The notes under the pieces are model-generated. The model was given only the letters and a program-made list of their open reading frames with translations. It was not told the origin of the DNA and did no database searches. A stretch of 64,000 nt of DNA from Meira nashicola (taxonomy: Eukaryota; Basidiomycota; Exobasidiomycetes; Exobasidiales; Brachybasidiaceae). The stretch spans positions 992,001-1,056,000 of the forward strand of contig BCJU01000002.1 in assembly GCA_001600355.1 (NCBI GenBank). The letters are read 5' to 3'. Each line of letters begins with the position of its first letter. Within the stretch, counting starts at the first letter, position 1. This document shows positions 19,149-30,191 of this stretch, piece after piece. The translations under genes were made by a program, and so were the position numbers.

Positions 19149-22100
19149 TTATTTATCATGCAGTTGCCAATAGATGGCCATACTAACTGCCCCAGTTGTG
19201 ATCGTTTCCTCAATATTAACTTTTTTCTTCTTTTTACCTTCTTTACCATCTTCTTTGGGTGCACAAAGAGTATCATTTTTCGTTTCACTTGCTAATTGTA
19301 AACGATGATGAGGCATATGTGTTAAAACACCGGAATTTATATCTGCTTCTTTCAATTTTGCAGTTTCGTTTGGTAAAAGTGGTAAAGGCGGAGGTGTTGC
19401 ACCACCATACGATTCTGTAGGTGGTGGAAGAGGTTGTAAATGTTGTGGTACGGCAAGATTTGATCTCTTTCCTGTTCCTAATTGAAATGCAGCATTATGA
19501 CCGAAAACCATTACATCTCTTCCGAATGCTTGATGACCTTCTTGTTCAACAGTATCCAAAACAACAGCAACACTTCCAGGTTTACCTACTGAAATTGTAT
19601 GAATTGGAACTGGATGTGTTTGTTGAGTAAATTCACTAAATTCCAATAAACCACTAACCGTTTTCACTCTTGCAGGAACTACAGTTACTTGATTCCACAT
19701 TGCATTTCCCAAAGACCCCCATTGTCCTTTACCAACAGCTAAAAGATCAACTTTAATTCCTGTTCCTATCGATCCAGGTTCACGTCTTGACATTGTGAAA
19801 AAAGTATTATCGGCACCAGCAGAAATGTTTGTACAATGAATATCAACGCTTGAATTCGGGAATGCTTTCGATAATACAATCTCAGTTGGAACTGGAATTG
19901 CTTCTAATGCAATTTGTGCACCCATTCCAGTTTGTCCGTGCGTTTGACGTCCCCATCCTAATACCTTTCCTTGTGTTGTACGTACGATTGAATGATCTGA
20001 ACCGGTTGCAATTTGCGCAATACGAACATCACGTAAAGTAGGAATTTCATGTAAGGCAAGACAAAATCGAATATCTGCATGTGGTCTAATATCTTTACTT
20101 GAAGTAAAAGATGGTACACCAACTCCTGGCAAAATACCGTTTGAATCTGGAATAATTTCTACCACCTTTTCTTCTTTTGTTTTATCACGAACAAAAATTC
20201 CACGATTTTCCGGTCCAGTTACTGGCTTTTTAGTCTTTGATCTATCTTCCATACCCGGCGGTAGTGCCCAAGCAGGTAAAACTTGACCTTGATGGAAAAT
20301 TGTTGGTTGTTCAGCTTCAGTTAACATTTTTGGTTCCATAAGTACTTCTCTATATGCATTTTTATTTCCTAACAAAACTCTACGTAAACCAAGTTGTCCA
20401 TAAACATTACCATCATGATCGATTGGTGTACTAAACGTTCTGCCTTTGTTACTCAATGATAAAAGATGATGAGATCCTGCTTGAATATCAACAATTCTTT
20501 CACCTCTTGACAATTTAGCTGCAGGTGTAGCATTCAATACTTCATGATCGATTTCCGTTTGATCAAATGTTCCGAAAAGAGTGAATGGGTTTACAGACCA
20601 ACCAGGGCGCTTACCAGGCCATTGTCTAGCTTGAACGGAGGAAAAAACATACACTTTACCTTTCGATGATAATGCATAAATCTTTTCATCTGAAGCAGCA
20701 ATTTTTACTATATCCTTGCCTTTTAAAGTACGAACAGGTGATGTTGGTTGAGCTCCTAATGATCCTTTAGGCATCAATTCATTTGCTTTTTCTTTTTCAC
20801 GTCTTCTTGCTAATGGAACATCATCAAGGTTCTCTTCACGATTAATGTTTTCTAATGAAGCATCAAAGAATCCCAAACCCCATTGCAAAATATCACCGTT
20901 TGCATCTACTGCAACTGCATGTCTTTCTTCCATTTGAAGATCTCTCAATGCCATTCCATCAAAAAATGGAATCGATCTAGGAGATTTGATAAAAGTTGTT
21001 AAAGGTGTATCAGGTGCAACAACGTTATAACGATTCGAGCCCCAAGCATAAACACCTTGAGATTTTGATCTTGCACGCATTTGCTCTTGTTGAGTTAAAG
21101 AAGCAACTTCATTGTATAATGGCTTGCCATAATATTGTAAACCATACAAAGCTGCAACGATTGCAACGATAGCAGAGATTGGCATGATAGGTGATGATGC
21201 ATTCTTTGTGTTACTATTGCCCGAAGAATTCGAAGAAGATGAATGACTTTGACGGCAGGATGATGTGGAGAACATTCTTACTCCACCACTTCCGTTCATT
21301 CTATTCTTTGTTTGCATTTGTTGTGATGGCCATGCACGGCTAGAACCTAAGCCTGAAGAGGATGTACGATCTTTACTGCGAAAACCTGCAAGATCTTGTA
21401 ATTCTTGTGTTCCTATCGCACCACGCACTGTTGGATTCAAGACTGCCTCACATGCTGCTTTTGCAACTGTATCTACATGTAGAGGTTGTAAAGTGATCAA
21501 TCTTGATAATGCACTCAAATCTGCAGCAGGGAAGGCTTTCAATAGAGTTGCTAATGTTGGTAAAGGTATTCCACTTTGAATGTGCTTTTGATGTAACCAA
21601 CTGCTTAAATCCAATGCTGCTGCCGGTAATGTCGATAAAGGTCTTGTTTGAGGATGATACATCAATCCAGGTCGTAAGAATACAGGTCGCATTTTATTAT
21701 CTTGAATTGCAATTTGTGTTAATGCTTCTTCTGCTTCTCTTTTACTCTCGATATAGCGTGATGAGATAATCGGTCTGAAAATATCTTCAGCTGAAATGTA
21801 GATGAAAGGATTTTCATTAGGATTTGATGTGGCTGATCTTGTTGAGCTAAATGTACGACCAACGGCGATGGCGGTATCCCTATTAATCGTATCATAGCTT
21901 TGTCCTGGATTAGAAAATGGTGAATCATTCTGATTACCCATCAATCCCCAACCTTTAGCTAAACCTTGCAATATTCCAATAGCTCCACCACCATTTACAT
22001 CGGAAGCTGTTTGTTTATAAGAAGATTCTAACAAGATTCCCGTCGTACTAATTGCAGCATCACAATCACGTAGCATACTTTTATATGATTCTGGTTTCAG

Positions 22101-22343
22101 AGCATCAGCCGAACGCCATTCAATTAATTTTGATGAAGTCCAACCAGGATGATGTCCGGCCGGAGTTTTGAATGCATCTCCTCTTCTACTTATACTAATC
22201 ACATTCCACTTTCGCGAAAGTGCTTGTTTAACAATAGCTGAACCAAGAAAGCCATTTCCTCCAACGACCAACACTTTCATCTTGCTTTTTGCTTTTGCTG
22301 TAGGCCTAGGATGAAGGATGATGATAGGTATTATATAAATCAT
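19149..22343 (-). CDS. Fusion of Coq11-like atypical SDR and Fmp25/RCC1-like mitochondrial domain
   Basis: One uninterrupted frame of 1064 residues. Residues 22-345 form an atypical short-chain dehydrogenase: MKVLVVGGNGFLG (Rossmann glycine motif), NVISISRRG, SADALKPESY, DAAISTTGILLE and VFLRPGLMYHP. This resembles yeast Coq11 (YLR290C), associated with the coenzyme Q synthome. A Ser/Asn-rich linker then gives, from Met357, MFSTSSCRQSHSSSS, which looks like a buried mitochondrial presequence, and a membrane segment at about 385-405 (MPISAIVAIVAALYGLQYYG). The rest, about 425-1060, is an RCC1-like propeller with VYAWGSNRYN, VVKIAASDEKIYALS-like and GWGRQTHGQTGMG repeats, resembling yeast Fmp25, implicated in complex III assembly. 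An in-frame ATG at 22280 (MKVLVV) may be the true start; the 21 residues before it are hydrophobic then basic. The domain calls are by eye. Confidence 0.78.
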   Translation of the reverse strand: MIYIIPIIILHPRPTAKAKSKMKVLVVGGNGFLGSAIVKQALSRKWNVISISRRGDAFKTPAGHHPGWTSSKLIEWRSADALKPESYKSMLRDCDAAISTTGILLESSYKQTASDVNGGGAIGILQGLAKGWGLMGNQNDSPFSNPGQSYDTINRDTAIAVGRTFSSTRSATSNPNENPFIYISAEDIFRPIISSRYIESKREAEEALTQIAIQDNKMRPVFLRPGLMYHPQTRPLSTLPAAALDLSSWLHQKHIQSGIPLPTLATLLKAFPAADLSALSRLITLQPLHVDTVAKAACEAVLNPTVRGAIGTQELQDLAGFRSKDRTSSSGLGSSRAWPSQQMQTKNRMNGSGGVRMFSTSSCRQSHSSSSNSSGNSNTKNASSPIMPISAIVAIVAALYGLQYYGKPLYNEVASLTQQEQMRARSKSQGVYAWGSNRYNVVAPDTPLTTFIKSPRSIPFFDGMALRDLQMEERHAVAVDANGDILQWGLGFFDASLENINREENLDDVPLARRREKEKANELMPKGSLGAQPTSPVRTLKGKDIVKIAASDEKIYALSSKGKVYVFSSVQARQWPGKRPGWSVNPFTLFGTFDQTEIDHEVLNATPAAKLSRGERIVDIQAGSHHLLSLSNKGRTFSTPIDHDGNVYGQLGLRRVLLGNKNAYREVLMEPKMLTEAEQPTIFHQGQVLPAWALPPGMEDRSKTKKPVTGPENRGIFVRDKTKEEKVVEIIPDSNGILPGVGVPSFTSSKDIRPHADIRFCLALHEIPTLRDVRIAQIATGSDHSIVRTTQGKVLGWGRQTHGQTGMGAQIALEAIPVPTEIVLSKAFPNSSVDIHCTNISAGADNTFFTMSRREPGSIGTGIKVDLLAVGKGQWGSLGNAMWNQVTVVPARVKTVSGLLEFSEFTQQTHPVPIHTISVGKPGSVAVVLDTVEQEGHQAFGRDVMVFGHNAAFQLGTGKRSNLAVPQHLQPLPPPTESYGGATPPPLPLLPNETAKLKEADINSGVLTHMPHHRLQLASETKNDTLCAPKEDGKEGKKKKKVNIEETITTGAVSMAIYWQLHDK

Positions 22344-22500
22344 TCCTTCCTTTTTTCTCTTTGAATTGGTTCGTGCATTTGATAATTTTTAAGCGGATAT
22401 GTATTGCTTACCAATCACCTTTTTCCGAATTGAAGACTGGTAATGCGCCTGTAGAGAGCGCGCTAAATGCATATTCCTCAGGTTATCTTTCGTTTGTCTT

Positions 22501-22532
<32 letters not shown>

Positions 22533-22795
22533 ACATTTGTATATGAATGATAATGTATATTATTGCTCGAACACAAGAGAAAGGAAAAATGACGTTAGGA
22601 AAACCTTGAATTTATGATTTGATGAGGTTTGTTTTCATTGTTGATGAAAGGAAAAAGAAAGGCGAATGGAATAATTGATGGCAAAGAAAAAGGGAAAGAA
22701 GATGAGAAAGAGAGAGGAACACTATAAAAGAGCAAGGTACATTGTACTAAGCGTTGATAATCTGGGCAAGAAGAGAATGATAATCAAGTCATTGT
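22344..22795. other. Intergenic region with CA microsatellite
   Basis: This gap lies between two minus-strand genes and serves as the upstream region of the SDR-RCC1 fusion gene. Apart from the dinucleotide repeat at 22508-22535 and A/G-rich tracts near 22640-22720, I see nothing. Confidence 0.5.
22508..22535. repeat. (CA)14 microsatellite
   Basis: Fourteen uninterrupted CA dinucleotides follow a short CT run. The repeat is non-coding and lies about 165 bases upstream of the fusion gene start. Confidence 0.95.
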
Positions 22796-24211
22796 TCATG
22801 CACAACGACAAGTCAAAACTCGAACAAGCTTCTGTCCAAACGAAAGTCTTTCAGCTGGATGTCCTTCTCCGTTACCCATGCCTCCAGCAACCGGTCCACG
22901 ATCGTCCAATCTTCTTCCTCCTTCAATACCGCCAGAACTATTAATGTTCACATTGCTTGGTGAAAGTGCATTATGATGACTTTGTTCGCGTGAATTGCCA
23001 TTTGGAGTTGAATTTACTCCTGGTGCATCATGAACGGCAACATTCGATGCCTGTCCTACACCGCCATATCCTGATGCACTTTGACTGAATTGATGATGTT
23101 CCGCCCTTAGTTGAGCTGCACGACCGTTTTGCGCTGCTCCTTCACCTCCAACTTGCGCTGGTACGCCAGATTTACGTCCTTGTTTGGATTCATTACGTCC
23201 AGCGGCTGCTTGTTGTGCATTTTGTGGTACTTGTGAAGCGCGTAAATCACGATGACGATCGCGATCACGATGTGTTCCTGCTTCCCATCCTTTACCGTTG
23301 TTCAACATCATCCAATCATATACACCATCATCCACTTCACCGTGTAGTGCTTTGCTCAACAATTCACGCAAGAAGTCATAATCAGGTGTTTCCTCAAATC
23401 CAAGCTTGCGAACATAATTGAGATAAATTCCAAATTCTTCTGGGAATCCCTCACAAAGTTCTTTAATAGGTGTGCTTTGCTTCTTTTCTCCAATCTTTTC
23501 GTACTTTTGCTTGTTTGTTGCTGCTTTCAATCCTTGCCATGGTAGACCACCACGCAAAAAGTACATAAACACATGTCCCAAAGCTTCTAAATCATCACGT
23601 CTTGATTGTTCACGACCCAAGTGTGTGTTGATGGACATGTATCTTGCAGTTCCGCTCAAACTTTTACGTTCACGATAAGGAATATGTTGTTTGGTCTTTG
23701 GATCACGATATTGTTTTGCCATACCAAAATCAACAACGTGAATAGTGTTTGCGGCTTTTGTCATGGGCCTTCCGATCAAGAAATTGTCAGGTTTGATATC
23801 CCGATAAATCAAATTCTTTTCGTGAATAGTTTGAACTCTTGTGATCATTTGTTTGGCTGTCATGACGACGGTTTTGATGCTAAACTTCCTTCCGCACATG
23901 TCAAAGAGATCTTCTAAACTTGGTCCCAATAGATCGATCACAAGAATGTTGTGTAGCCCTTCTTGACCAAAGTAGTACACTTGTGGTACACCTGGACATC
24001 CTGCTAGGATTTTGTACGTTCTGTATTCGTCTCGCAATTGAGGTGCATCACTCTTACGAGGTTCGAATTTGATTGCTACTGTTTGACTGTTGAGCAAATT
24101 TGTACCTTCAAAGATCACACCAAAAGATCCTTCTCCGATCTTTTTGCCCACACGATAATGAACTCCGACGACGTTTGAGCCGGAGCTATGAGCTGTATGC
24201 GAAGAAGACAT
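22796..24211 (-). CDS. Casein kinase I, plasma-membrane (Yck1/2) type
   Basis: The protein has 471 residues. The kinase domain spans about residues 19-290: GEGSFG (26-31), VAIKFEP (Lys48), [10 protein letters not shown] (CK1 signature), [12 protein letters not shown] (136-147), [13 protein letters not shown], the CK1-specific [16 protein letters not shown] in place of APE, and [18 protein letters not shown] Gln/Asn/Gly-rich tail follows, ending [11 protein letters not shown]. The two cysteines near the terminus are probable palmitoylation sites, as the terminal CC is in Yck1/2, pointing to membrane anchoring and a role in nutrient (glucose-sensor) signalling, endocytosis and morphogenesis. 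The tail separates it from Hrr25-like nuclear CK1. Start and stop are clear, with no intron needed. Confidence 0.94.
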   Translation of the reverse strand: MSSSHTAHSSGSNVVGVHYRVGKKIGEGSFGVIFEGTNLLNSQTVAIKFEPRKSDAPQLRDEYRTYKILAGCPGVPQVYYFGQEGLHNILVIDLLGPSLEDLFDMCGRKFSIKTVVMTAKQMITRVQTIHEKNLIYRDIKPDNFLIGRPMTKAANTIHVVDFGMAKQYRDPKTKQHIPYRERKSLSGTARYMSINTHLGREQSRRDDLEALGHVFMYFLRGGLPWQGLKAATNKQKYEKIGEKKQSTPIKELCEGFPEEFGIYLNYVRKLGFEETPDYDFLRELLSKALHGEVDDGVYDWMMLNNGKGWEAGTHRDRDRHRDLRASQVPQNAQQAAAGRNESKQGRKSGVPAQVGGEGAAQNGRAAQLRAEHHQFSQSASGYGGVGQASNVAVHDAPGVNSTPNGNSREQSHHNALSPSNVNINSSGGIEGGRRLDDRGPVAGGMGNGEGHPAERLSFGQKLVRVLTCRCA

Positions 24212-26102
24212 GTTGTATTGAATTGGTATATCTGACGAATCCGTTCAAGATTGTTGTTATTTTGTTGATGGGCGTTTTTTCAAGGTGAAAGTAGAAGTTC
24301 GTAAGTTGATAGATTCGAAGACCGAGTCGTCTAGACTTGTATCAAGATTGATTCAAAGATGTTGGTTGCGTGAAAGAAGAAAGAGGTATACGTGATAGAA
24401 TAACTTTTTGTTCGAATGATCGCCGATTTGAGCAACGATGATCTTTTTTTGGGGGGATTGTGTATATGCTGTGCCTGTTCCTGATCCTGTTGGTGGAAAG
24501 GGAATGTTGTTGATCTAAGGCTGATTTTGCGATAAATGCCAACACCTTTATTTTGGTAAAAGTTGTTCTATAAAGTCGAAACCGAAAGCAGAGGGCGGAG
24601 TACCGCCTTGCTAGAAATTGAGGACGGAGGAGGAAGGTAGGGGTAAGCGCGTGATAAATGGCGAAGGTATGAAGGAAGAAAAAAAAAGAAAGACTGAAAG
24701 AAAAATAGCAAGAAAATTAAGAAAAGCCGGTAGCGTAAAAAAAATGATGATCAGATGAAGAGGGTAATAATGTGTATTGGTATATACACACATACAACCG
24801 TTTGGCGTTCGGTGCAGTACACACAAACGGGCGAAAATATTGGATTGTGATTGTGACTTTTACTTGTTTCTGGGCACTGTGCTTCGCAGATCCGCTACAA
24901 AAAAGGCCAAGCAAGCGTATACGCGAGAAGGAGAGGAAACGATTGACTGTCAGGCGGGGCAGACGGGCAGACAGACGGGTGGGCGCGTGAGCAATGTGTT
25001 CAATCGGAGTAGGAGCGTGGTCGATACACATTCGGCAAGTGCTGCTGTTGGTATATTCTACCGCGTACTGTAAATAGTCTGTCTATGTATGTATGAAGCA
25101 AGTCTTCTTTCTGGACTCTTTTTATTTTTTAATCCGTTCATTACAGGAGCTAATATGCACACACAATTAGCAAACACTGCTTCAAAGGCATATATACATA
25201 TCACATCACGCGTACATTTTGTTAAAAGCAAGGAAATGCAATAATTTAGACTTCTAGAAGTACATAGGCCTGTAAAAATGCACTCAAACAGTTGCATAGG
25301 AAAAAAAGAAGAATAAATCAGCCTCTTTATGCAAATAACTGATACATGCAGTAATTTTTCTGACTGACCCTAAAAACAAAAAGCAAATTAATGCTGTCGC
25401 GCGCTGGCACAAATACAGTAAAGTTCTTAAAGTGCTTTTCTTCCGACAGGGACTTTGCATATGGTCATACATAATTTGCACTTATAGTGCTCCCGCCGCC
25501 GTTCTTTGCAATTAATACGCAATCTACTGCTTAAGAATATTCCAATCTTGATAAAGTTGGGATAAGACCTTTGGACAGGATGTATGAATTTTTTTTTTGA
25601 CAACCTACAAAAAATCCTGCATTACAGCACTGATCGGGAACGAGAAGAACAAGATCCGGACCTCTCACGTGATACTCTTGTGTATTTGTTATTCCTACTC
25701 TTTGACGGATGATGTTGACCTTTGATGCAAGGTTCTCTTTAGTTCACAATTCAACTCAGTTTTACATATGTACATAGTCTAGACTACTGTAATCTATATG
25801 TAATGTCATGTATATATGCAAATTTTTTCACCCTTTTTTTTATAAACAAAACAAAAAACTCTAATTTTAGAAGGAAGCTAACGTTAACTTGCCTCCCTAT
25901 AAATTCTGCAAGAGCCAGACTAAAAGTTAATATCCGTTCCGCATATGCACTTCTCCCTAAAATAAACTTTCTAACATGCAAACAATCAGCGATCAAAGCG
26001 TAAGTGTGAAAGGTTGTGATAAATCTTTGTATGATCACATTGATAGGAAAGATTATCTTTATTTTATTAACGCAAGAATGCTTAATGTACATGTGTTTTC
26101 AA
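24212..26102. other. Large intergenic region, about 1.9 kb
   Basis: This holds the upstream region of the casein kinase gene and the 3' flank of POL5. It contains A-rich runs, an unusual G-rich patch at about 24950-24990 with GGGCAGAC/GACGGG repeats, and AT-rich sequence toward 26100. The open frames are short and of random character. No RNA gene was recognised. Confidence 0.5.
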
Positions 26103-29100
26103 TCAATCAACTTTTTTAGCTTTCTTCTTACCCGTGGTGGAATTTGAATTATTCTTTGTGACCACCTCTTCTTCCACATTTTTTCTCTTTCCTTCTTTCT
26201 TTTGATCCACTGTTGTCAATGCCATCATTTGTTTTAATAAACCTTGCAAACTTGCTGAATTTGGCATTACATTTGTTGTATTTAAAGCTTCAATAGAAGA
26301 TTGAATTTCACTCGATGGCCAAATTTGTTGTATTTCTAACTCTGCTTCTTTTCCTGTCTTTTGTTTCACTTGTTCAACAATCTTGCGTGTTAAGCGTACA
26401 TAAGGCAATGCACTTTTTAGGATTTCTTTGATACGATGTTGATCTTGCTTGACACGACGGAAAGTTAATTCTGCTAAATCTTTCAACAACTTTTCTATTC
26501 CGTGTACAGTGATAGATTCACTCAAATTTTGTTGCTGTTGCAATTGACCAACGAGATTTGCGATACAAACACGTAGCATTTCCATCACCTGAACTTGTCT
26601 AAATGCATTTTGACTGGAATTTTGTTCACCACTTGCGGCTTGCAATAATTCATCTCGTAAGGAAAAAGCCAAATGTGGGAATCTTGAGAATGCATCGATC
26701 AAAAAAGAAGGTTTGAGATTGTTATTTTTCCTTTCAAGGAAATCATTCAAAGTGGCCACATAAATTGAACGAAGTTGATCAGGCACATTTTGATCTGATG
26801 GCGAGCAACTTTTTGTCAAGTATAGATTGCAAGCATTTGCTAAACTCATTTGTTCAGAAGTTAAATTAGTGGCTGCCATCTTGTGTACTGCGTCCAAAGA
26901 ATCGAGAGCGCTCTGCATTGATGACGTTCCTACAACATTCAATTTACTTCCGCTATTACTACCTCCTTTCAACAACGTTTTGCGTAAGACTGTGGTTGCC
27001 TTTTGTCTCAATTGACCAAGAGCTTTGTCTTTTTCAAATGCAATCGTAAATAAAGGCAGAACCATCTCAACACACAATGCATTATCAGCTTGGCGAAGGG
27101 CAAAGTGATCCAAAAGGTCGATAATACGAACGTGAAAGGTTGCTTCTTCCTTTCTAGCTTCATCTTCTTGTTTTCGTGTTGCATATTTCTGACGAAAGAT
27201 ATCGGCTAATTTGTCATCCATCAAAATCATTTGTTCATCGTCAAAATCTTCCATTGAGACAGAGGATGAGTCGCTTTCATCATCATCATCGTTATCATCT
27301 TCAGCATCATCACCGTCACTCTCTTCTTCATTGTCAGCGATACCGCCCGATTGTAATGCTTCTTTGATCTTTTTGGCAAATTCAGCGTCTACATCTTCAT
27401 CATCAATCTCTGATGAAGTGCTCGTTGCAGAAGTATCAGATACAGAATCAGACATGACGTCATCCTCTTCTCCGACTTGATCTTCCTCTTCCTCTTCACC
27501 TTCTTCGCTGTTATTGCGTTGATTGAAACCGAGTTGTTCGATTAAAAGTCGCATGGATGATTGAGTCATTTCGTCTACAAATGAGTCGAAAGCTTGCGTT
27601 GCAATACTTCGCAAGAATGCTGTTGGCTGTTGTAGTGCGTTTGACAAACAATCGATTAATAATTCCATTGGACCGGGTGTGTCTTCATCGTTCTTTTTCG
27701 TTGGTTTATTCTTGTCTGTCAATAATTGATTGGCGCATTCTATCATTGGCTCAATTAATTCCTTCACCTCTTCCTCTTGTTGGAGTGCCGCTTGAACGTA
27801 TAAACTAGAAGCAAGCAATAAAGTCGAGTAGGAATGCAGGCGTTCTTTACTGCTTCCTTGCGCTTTTTCACTGGCGGATCGTAAGCTCTTTAAAGTCTTT
27901 TCTACTTTACCCAATATGTCATGCTGTGTTTTTGCAAGACGAGTGAAATGTTGTGAATCTTTGTCCAGTGCAGCAACGATCTCGCTTCCTCGTGAAATCC
28001 AATCAACGTTTGTCTTATCCTGTTGAACAGATGAGGAGGCCGCATGCAAATCACCAAGGCATGACAGGAAACGTGATCGGCATGAGCTTTGTACAGATGA
28101 AGAGAAGCCGTCAGAAACAGGTACGATCAACAGGCTTGTTTTATTTGATGATACTTTTTCCAATGCTTTCTTCATTGTAAACAATCCATGAGCAGCGAAA
28201 AACGTCAAAATGTTTTCTATACATGCATCATCCGTTTCAATCTGTGTATTGCGTACGAGAATCAATAAAGAGTCGAGAATTGAAGCTCGCCTTCCATTAG
28301 ATTGTTCTTGACAAGCCAAAGAAATTAAACGATCAGCGAACTTGCGTACATCATCCCTTGTGGCAGAGCGTAAGATTGTTTCGACTGTCTTGGTATTAGT
28401 GACTGAGTCAAATCGATAATGGCCATTTGGACCTGTAAGTTGCAAAACCACATCATATGCAATCGAAGGGCGTTCTTTCACTGCTTGTTGAAGTCCAATG
28501 CATGCCCTTTGTGCGGCTTTTTGTAGTATTGGATCTTTTGCACTAAGCTGATTGAGTAGCGTTCGCATCAAATTGGGCATAAATATGTCGGTAATGTACG
28601 ATTGATCAACGATTCTAGCAGCTCTTTGAATCAGTTGGAAACCCCACGCTTTCTTTTGGTGCGAAGAATTGACGGCGAATAAGTTTTCATCGACTAGCGT
28701 ACGATAAGTCACAGCAAAAGGAGCTTTTTGTCCGTCAGCAACGGTAGCATCGGCATATTGATTGAAAATCATATCCCATACAAAGTGAGCTTGTGTACTA
28801 CCTGAGGCTGAAGAAGCAATCTTTACTTCTTCTTCATTTCCATCTTCCACACCAGCATCTCGTAATATCCGAGCTAGAATCGGTAGATTGGCAGAAGATA
28901 AAATATCTTGATTTGCAAAGCGCGGCAATCGTTGTGCACTCGTGAAGCTGCTTTGTGAATTTTGTTTCAACGTCATAAAGATAGCAACACTATCTGCCGT
29001 CACACGATCATCCTTACATACTATCTCGACTAGCCATTTCAATGCATTCGATTGCCATTTAGGTGGATTGCTAGACTTTGATAATTGCTCAATAGCTTGT

Positions 29101-29702
29101 ACGATCACCGATGTTCCACTTTCACGCAACCAATGCTTTCCGCTGCTAATATTGTGTAAAATTCTTATTAGACGTCGAAAGTCATCTTCATTCGTAATAT
29201 TTGAATCACAAAGCACTTCTGAGCGTACTAAAGCATGTAATCCAAACAATCGCGCGAACAACATATCTCTTTCTTCTTGTCCTCTGACCTTTTGGTTTGG
29301 TTTAGAATATGCTAAAATAAGATCGATTGCATATTGAGTGCTAATTGATCTTGTACGCGAAAACAATTCGCATAATGCTACTGAGAATCCCAATCTAGCA
29401 CTTTCTCGATGACTTGCTAAACCTTTGATCAATCTTTTGATAGCATATACTAAGTCAGGATTGCCAGTGGACTCTAATGCTGATTCTGCTTGACTTAATT
29501 GAGCATCAGTAACATTTTCTGGTACATCATCCTCTCTTTTGCCTAAACCATCTTCGAATAAAGGTTGCTTTCCTTTTGAAATCGAGCCACTATCGCCGCT
29601 ATTCTCCGGTGCCAATCCTTTGACTAACGCATGAGCTGATGCAATTCTATCGTCTTTTGACGAAGAGGCCAACTGCCAAAAGTGTGACAGTGTGCTCGTC
29701 AT
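26103..29702 (-). CDS. POL5: Pol5 / MYBBP1A-like nucleolar protein (DNA polymerase phi family)
   Basis: A single frame of 1199 residues. The N-terminal part matches the Pol5/MYBBP1A family: FWQLASSSKDDRIASAHALV, then LVYAIKRLIKGLASHRESARLGFSVALCELF and an alpha-helical (HEAT/ARM-like) body with DRVTADSVAIF and WGFQLIQRAARI. At about residues 740-830 there is a long acidic Glu/Asp/Ser region, then DEQMILMDDKLADIFRQ, a family landmark directly after the acidic stretch. The C-terminus is basic (GKKKAKKVD), a probable nucleolar localisation signal. Despite the polymerase name, the family acts in rRNA transcription and ribosome assembly in the nucleolus. It is divergent from the asparagine synthetase gene. 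Confidence 0.9.
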   Translation of the reverse strand: MTSTLSHFWQLASSSKDDRIASAHALVKGLAPENSGDSGSISKGKQPLFEDGLGKREDDVPENVTDAQLSQAESALESTGNPDLVYAIKRLIKGLASHRESARLGFSVALCELFSRTRSISTQYAIDLILAYSKPNQKVRGQEERDMLFARLFGLHALVRSEVLCDSNITNEDDFRRLIRILHNISSGKHWLRESGTSVIVQAIEQLSKSSNPPKWQSNALKWLVEIVCKDDRVTADSVAIFMTLKQNSQSSFTSAQRLPRFANQDILSSANLPILARILRDAGVEDGNEEEVKIASSASGSTQAHFVWDMIFNQYADATVADGQKAPFAVTYRTLVDENLFAVNSSHQKKAWGFQLIQRAARIVDQSYITDIFMPNLMRTLLNQLSAKDPILQKAAQRACIGLQQAVKERPSIAYDVVLQLTGPNGHYRFDSVTNTKTVETILRSATRDDVRKFADRLISLACQEQSNGRRASILDSLLILVRNTQIETDDACIENILTFFAAHGLFTMKKALEKVSSNKTSLLIVPVSDGFSSSVQSSCRSRFLSCLGDLHAASSSVQQDKTNVDWISRGSEIVAALDKDSQHFTRLAKTQHDILGKVEKTLKSLRSASEKAQGSSKERLHSYSTLLLASSLYVQAALQQEEEVKELIEPMIECANQLLTDKNKPTKKNDEDTPGPMELLIDCLSNALQQPTAFLRSIATQAFDSFVDEMTQSSMRLLIEQLGFNQRNNSEEGEEEEEDQVGEEDDVMSDSVSDTSATSTSSEIDDEDVDAEFAKKIKEALQSGGIADNEEESDGDDAEDDNDDDDESDSSSVSMEDFDDEQMILMDDKLADIFRQKYATRKQEDEARKEEATFHVRIIDLLDHFALRQADNALCVEMVLPLFTIAFEKDKALGQLRQKATTVLRKTLLKGGSNSGSKLNVVGTSSMQSALDSLDAVHKMAATNLTSEQMSLANACNLYLTKSCSPSDQNVPDQLRSIYVATLNDFLERKNNNLKPSFLIDAFSRFPHLAFSLRDELLQAASGEQNSSQNAFRQVQVMEMLRVCIANLVGQLQQQQNLSESITVHGIEKLLKDLAELTFRRVKQDQHRIKEILKSALPYVRLTRKIVEQVKQKTGKEAELEIQQIWPSSEIQSSIEALNTTNVMPNSASLQGLLKQMMALTTVDQKKEGKRKNVEEEVVTKNNSNSTTGKKKAKKVD

Positions 29703-30191
29703 TACGTTTAGATCACTATGATGGCAGTCAAAGTGTTTCTTTTCATGACTTTAAAAGGCAGTCTAACTGTGTTGAAACTATTTCCGGTCAATTTCTTCTT
29801 GATCCACTTTTTCCAAAAAATTTCCCTAGTCCGACACACGTGAGCGATTTTACTCATGCATGAGAAGAAATGCGAAGATCCCTTTTTTAAAGCTTAAGTG
29901 GCCTTTTTCAATCTTTCCTTTGCCAAGACTGTTGAAGTGCATTCTTGCCTTTTTTACACGGGTGCGGGCGCAGCGCCGCTAAGACAGTAACTAGAAACGC
30001 CCAACCTTACAATGTGTGGAATTTTGCGATAAGATGCGAGTCACTTCGGCTAGAAGGAAGATAAAATGAGATTAGAAGCTTGCATATATTTGGGGAAGAG
30101 AATGAAATGTCAAATTCAAAACATTCCCCACCTCTCACCATCATATCAACTTTTACCTCTTTTCCGATTCGATCATTTGATTGATTCTATC
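29703..30191. other. Divergent promoter region of POL5 and ASN1
   Basis: This gap of about 490 bases lies between opposing starts. It has a GAGTCA (the TGACTC half-site of Gcn4/Cpc1-type factors) at 30038-30043, about 150 bases before the ASN1 ATG, and a GC-rich patch near 29965-29985 (GGGCGCAGCGCCGC). The in-frame extension of the ASN1 frame upstream of 30192 is treated as leader. Confidence 0.45.

Noticed and set aside
24777..25073. Frame of 98 codons in the 24.2-26.1 kb gap
   Set aside because: Low-complexity translation of simple-sequence DNA with no domain, no leader or splice signals, and no consistent coding character.
30066..30191. A 42-residue N-terminal extension of asparagine synthetase
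   Set aside because: The glutaminase needs Cys2 exposed after Met removal, so an extension would inactivate it. The MCGIL start at 30192 is strongly preferred.
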